In this document: in pieces, positions 5,792 to 8,115 of the stretch
How the letters are laid out: every line of letters starts with the position of its first letter
Numbering within the stretch: the stretch's first letter is position 1
Source: Clostridiaceae bacterium
Lineage (GTDB): Bacteria; Bacillota; Clostridia; Acetivibrionales; DUMC01
DNA: 8,115 nucleotides
Direction of reading: 5' to 3'
NCBI GenBank assembly: GCA_012512865.1
Contig: JAAZDH010000300.1
Coordinates: forward strand, 1 to 8,115
Program-made: the position numbers and the translations under genes
Notes under the pieces: model-generated
Database searches by the model: none
Told to the model about the DNA's origin: nothing
The model's input: only the letters and a program-made list of their open reading frames with translations

Positions 5792-6823
5792 CTATTCCAA
5801 TATAAAATCATTTTCACTTATGCTATATCCCCTAATCTGGGCCTTGGGTGCATCATCCACGATATAATTAACAATGTATATTTCACCGTCTTCAAACTGT
5901 ACCCAGCCGGAATATCCCAGGTCAGCCACCGGGCTCCTGTCAAAATCAACAGGCATAATCCTGGTCCACTGCTCACGCCTGTTACGTGCTTTTGCAGATT
6001 CTACATCCGTCAATGCTGCAAATAAATTCTGCGTCCATTTTCCAAGCCATCCCTTGCCTCCCTGCATAAACCGGTAGGTGATTAAAATCCTGCCGCTCTT
6101 GAGCATGCCGGCAACCGGCCTGTGACACCCGGGCAAAGGAACCCGGTATGGGCCTTCCCAGCTTTCGCCGTTGTCCACGGAAATTGCCTTGTAGCAATCC
6201 CAGCCTTCCCCGGAATTTTCCCGCATGAAAGCAACCAGTGTGCCGTCAGGCAATGGGAGGATTGATGCTTCGCATAGGTTCAGCCCTTCCCTGCTGGCTA
6301 CCGTAACAGGGCCAATCCACGACTTGCCCTTGTTGTCGGAATACCACAGTTTTTGTTCCAAGTACCCGTGCTTATCGCTCCCGTCATGGGCAGATAATAT
6401 CCACCTGCCGGACGGCAGTTCACGAAGCTTGTCGGGCACGATTCCTGTAATGGGTGTCTCAACAGGCCCTTCCCATTTTTCGCCTTCTGCACCTGCAAAC
6501 CACAGGTAGTTTTTGCCGCTTTTTTCCCTTATCCCATGTATTTTATCGCACACAACTACTAGACGGTCATCTCTCAACCTGGATATCCTTGCACAATTCC
6601 AATACGGCAATCCATTTGTCCCTTCGCTCAAGGGTATCTTGTCACTCCAGGTTCTTCCCCGGTCAATGCTTTCTTTTAACACTATCCTCGTGTAGGACCT
6701 ATCCCCGTGATGCACGCACTCGGAAAATACGCATATAAGCTTTCCTTGCCTTGTTAATTCCACATCGGGCCATGCTTCATATATGCTGTCGTCCCTGCTT
6801 ATGGTGAACTTTTTAATAGGCAC
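5792..6823 (-). CDS. Sialidase family (BNR/Asp-box beta-propeller) protein, probably intracellular
   Basis: Predicted six-bladed beta-propeller of the sialidase/neuraminidase superfamily. Three Asp-boxes are visible (numbering from the GTG start): SIDRGRTW (52-59), SDNKGKSW (162-169) and SVDNGESW (215-222). LCEASILPLPDGTLVAFMRE and the C-terminal GYSGWVQFEDGEIYIVNY are typical of bacterial exo-alpha-sialidase-like proteins. There is no signal peptide or membrane segment, so it should act in the cytosol on an imported substrate. I prefer the GTG at 6823 because GGAGGGG (6838-6832) sits 8 nt upstream. ATGs at 6859 and 6847 extend the frame by 12 or 8 residues but lack a ribosome-binding site. 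It follows the URO-D-like gene by about 60 bp, probably in one operon. True substrate is unknown; many members of this family do not cut sialic acid. Confidence 0.85.
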   Translation of the reverse strand: MPIKKFTISRDDSIYEAWPDVELTRQGKLICVFSECVHHGDRSYTRIVLKESIDRGRTWSDKIPLSEGTNGLPYWNCARISRLRDDRLVVVCDKIHGIREKSGKNYLWFAGAEGEKWEGPVETPITGIVPDKLRELPSGRWILSAHDGSDKHGYLEQKLWYSDNKGKSWIGPVTVASREGLNLCEASILPLPDGTLVAFMRENSGEGWDCYKAISVDNGESWEGPYRVPLPGCHRPVAGMLKSGRILITYRFMQGGKGWLGKWTQNLFAALTDVESAKARNRREQWTRIMPVDFDRSPVADLGYSGWVQFEDGEIYIVNYIVDDAPKAQIRGYSISENDFILE

Positions 6824-6882
6824 GGTAAATACCCCTCCATTTTTCATTCTTATTTTCATTCTTATAGTTAAATTTGCAATAA

Positions 6883-7932
6883 TTAATCCCCTCTTAGTTG
6901 TCTTGCCGTTTCCACCATTGCAAGATAACCTTCTGGCGGCACGTAATCCGGTATGGAATTGCCTGAGCCCAGGGCAAATCCACCTTTATCTTTACAATAA
7001 GCGAAAACATCTTTTACTATATCCCTGATTTCATCTTTGTTTTTCCTGCACAAGTGATCCGTATCAACGCCGCCAAAAACCCCTATCTTATCACCGTACA
7101 TATCCATCCATTTTGAAAATGGAGCTATTTGGTCCTCATTTGAATGCTTGGCATCAATTTTTGCCTTGTCAATAATATCATCCATAACTTCAAATATATT
7201 ACCGCAACAATGAAATAGGAACGGTTTATTGTACGAATGGATAATTTTTATTATTCTCTCGTACTGTGGAATGATGTACTGCCTTATATCCTTCGGCGGT
7301 AATAAGGTGGAATTTTTAAATCCAAGGTTGTCTCCAAAACGGCAAACTGCATAATAATCACCAAATTCTTCAAGAAACCTGCTCCATATCCTGTACATCA
7401 TTTCTCCTACTTTTTCAAATAATCCCTTGTATAATTCCGGATCATCATATGATATAAGGCATAGATTTTCAAAGCCTACTACATCTTGTACAAGTTCGAA
7501 CACTCCATTACCTGGGCCACCGATAGCTTTCATTCCCCAAGGCAAATGCTCCCCCATAATGGAAAAATTTTCGCCATACTTGTTAAAAAAGATGCCCGGT
7601 ATTTCATCCCAGGGATATTTTGAAAAGTCATCGTAGGTCTTGATTACCCCTGGCTTATGCTGCCCCAGTGCCCCGCTGCCGGGCATGGCTGGCCCTATGC
7701 ACTGTTCAAAGCTGACTGTATCATAGCCCATTTCCTTGAAAAAACCATTGTAATGCCTGAAGAATTCAGCCTTATCACTTGAATCCCCGTTAATTAGACC
7801 CGTAAACTCAACTCTCATTATTTTTTCCATGACATTTTCGGAAATTATATGTTCATATAGCGGGATTCTCCTGGTTTTCATATTCTTGGCGGCATCAATG
7901 ACATTTGTATAGTCGGGTTCAAAGCTTCTCAT
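6883..7932 (-). CDS. Uroporphyrinogen decarboxylase-like (MtaA/CmuA superfamily) protein
   Basis: 349-residue cytosolic protein of the URO-D superfamily, a TIM barrel that includes haem-pathway HemE and corrinoid/coenzyme M methyltransferases. FLFHCCGN (239-245) carries an H-x-C-G motif like the metal-binding site of methyltransferase members. It is followed by DAKHSNEDQIAPFSKW, GVFGGVDTD (285-292) and GFALGSGNSIPDYVPPEGY, all typical of the distal half of the barrel. It lacks the N-terminal RRPP-type arginine motif expected of true HemE and sits between a sugar permease and a sialidase homologue, so haem synthesis is unlikely. ATG at 7932 is preceded by AGAGGTGG. The reaction is unknown; methyl transfer or demethylation of a methylated glycoside is an inference from family and neighbours. 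Confidence 0.85.
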   Translation of the reverse strand: MRSFEPDYTNVIDAAKNMKTRRIPLYEHIISENVMEKIMRVEFTGLINGDSSDKAEFFRHYNGFFKEMGYDTVSFEQCIGPAMPGSGALGQHKPGVIKTYDDFSKYPWDEIPGIFFNKYGENFSIMGEHLPWGMKAIGGPGNGVFELVQDVVGFENLCLISYDDPELYKGLFEKVGEMMYRIWSRFLEEFGDYYAVCRFGDNLGFKNSTLLPPKDIRQYIIPQYERIIKIIHSYNKPFLFHCCGNIFEVMDDIIDKAKIDAKHSNEDQIAPFSKWMDMYGDKIGVFGGVDTDHLCRKNKDEIRDIVKDVFAYCKDKGGFALGSGNSIPDYVPPEGYLAMVETARQLRGD

Positions 7933-8024
7933 CTTTTATCCCACCTCTTGCCATGAGTTGGTTTACCACGAATTTGATCATTACATTAATAATCTTACCA
8001 TTTTATATCAAGTTTTGAAAGCCT

Positions 8025-8115
8025 TTAAAACTCCCTGTTTTTATAAAACCTCAAAGAAATACTATATGATATTGAAACAATAATTAGCATTATTACTGCA
8101 GCAGCCAATGCCGCC
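8025..8115 (-). CDS. C-terminal end of a carbohydrate ABC-transporter permease (partial)
   Basis: The frame entering from the right edge reads AALAAAVIMLIIVSISYSIS followed by LRFYKNREF and a TAA stop (8027-8025). A last hydrophobic helix followed by a basic tail of the form RFYKNRE is the usual end of MalF/UgpA-type sugar permeases of the binding-protein-dependent family. Only 29 codons are in the window, so the assignment rests on this short stretch. The stop lies 92 bp before the URO-D-like gene on the same strand, compatible with an operon. The gap is AT-rich and contains TATAAAAT near 8001-8008 on the minus strand, but no clear -35 box. Confidence 0.65.
   Translation of the reverse strand, partial: AALAAAVIMLIIVSISYSISLRFYKNREF

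Overview
The window looks like chromosomal DNA of a Clostridia-type Bacillota. It is moderately AT-rich, its Shine-Dalgarno sites are AGGAGG-like, its start codons include TTG and probably GTG, and a glmS self-cleaving ribozyme lies upstream of glmS. No species can be assigned from the sequence alone.

Layout. Positions 1-204 hold the 3' flank of glmS: a 17-bp hairpin and three ACTTTATT boxes spaced exactly 20 bp apart. glmS (205-2076, minus) encodes glucosamine-6-phosphate synthase. Its 5' leader is very long, about 930 nt, and read in the direction of transcription it contains: an extended -10 promoter (about 3013-3021); a glmS ribozyme (cleavage between 2992 and 2991, conserved core ending near 2704) whose core is split by an extra domain of about 162 nt closed by a 16-bp stem; an array of degenerate 10-nt repeats (2402-2557); and a second promoter with perfect TTGACA/TATAAT hexamers (2271-2298). 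The second promoter lies downstream of the ribozyme, so its transcripts would lack it. Positions 3025-3714 are the intergenic region shared with the divergent gene hflX. It carries a cluster of extended -10-like decamers just upstream of hflX. hflX (3715-5163, plus) encodes a ribosome-associated GTPase with an unusual Asn/Thr/Gly/Ser-rich N-terminal tail.

The right part reads on the minus strand and is the tail of a carbohydrate-utilisation cluster. In transcription order it holds the C-terminus of a sugar ABC-transporter permease (8025-8115, cut by the window edge), a uroporphyrinogen-decarboxylase-like (MtaA/CmuA superfamily) protein (6883-7932), an intracellular sialidase/BNR-repeat protein (5792-6823), and a decayed stretch (5193-5664). 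In the decayed stretch a broken nitrilase-family fragment is fused to the frameshifted C-terminal end of a glycerophosphodiester phosphodiesterase.

How it works together. GlmS makes glucosamine-6-phosphate for the cell wall; the ribozyme would cut the mRNA when that product is abundant, while the internal promoter could supply a ribozyme-free message. hflX is independent housekeeping/stress biology. The sialidase, URO-D-like protein and permease form a probable operon for import and breakdown of an unidentified glycan or glycoside. The most interesting features are the enlarged ribozyme, the internal promoter and the repeat-rich leader.
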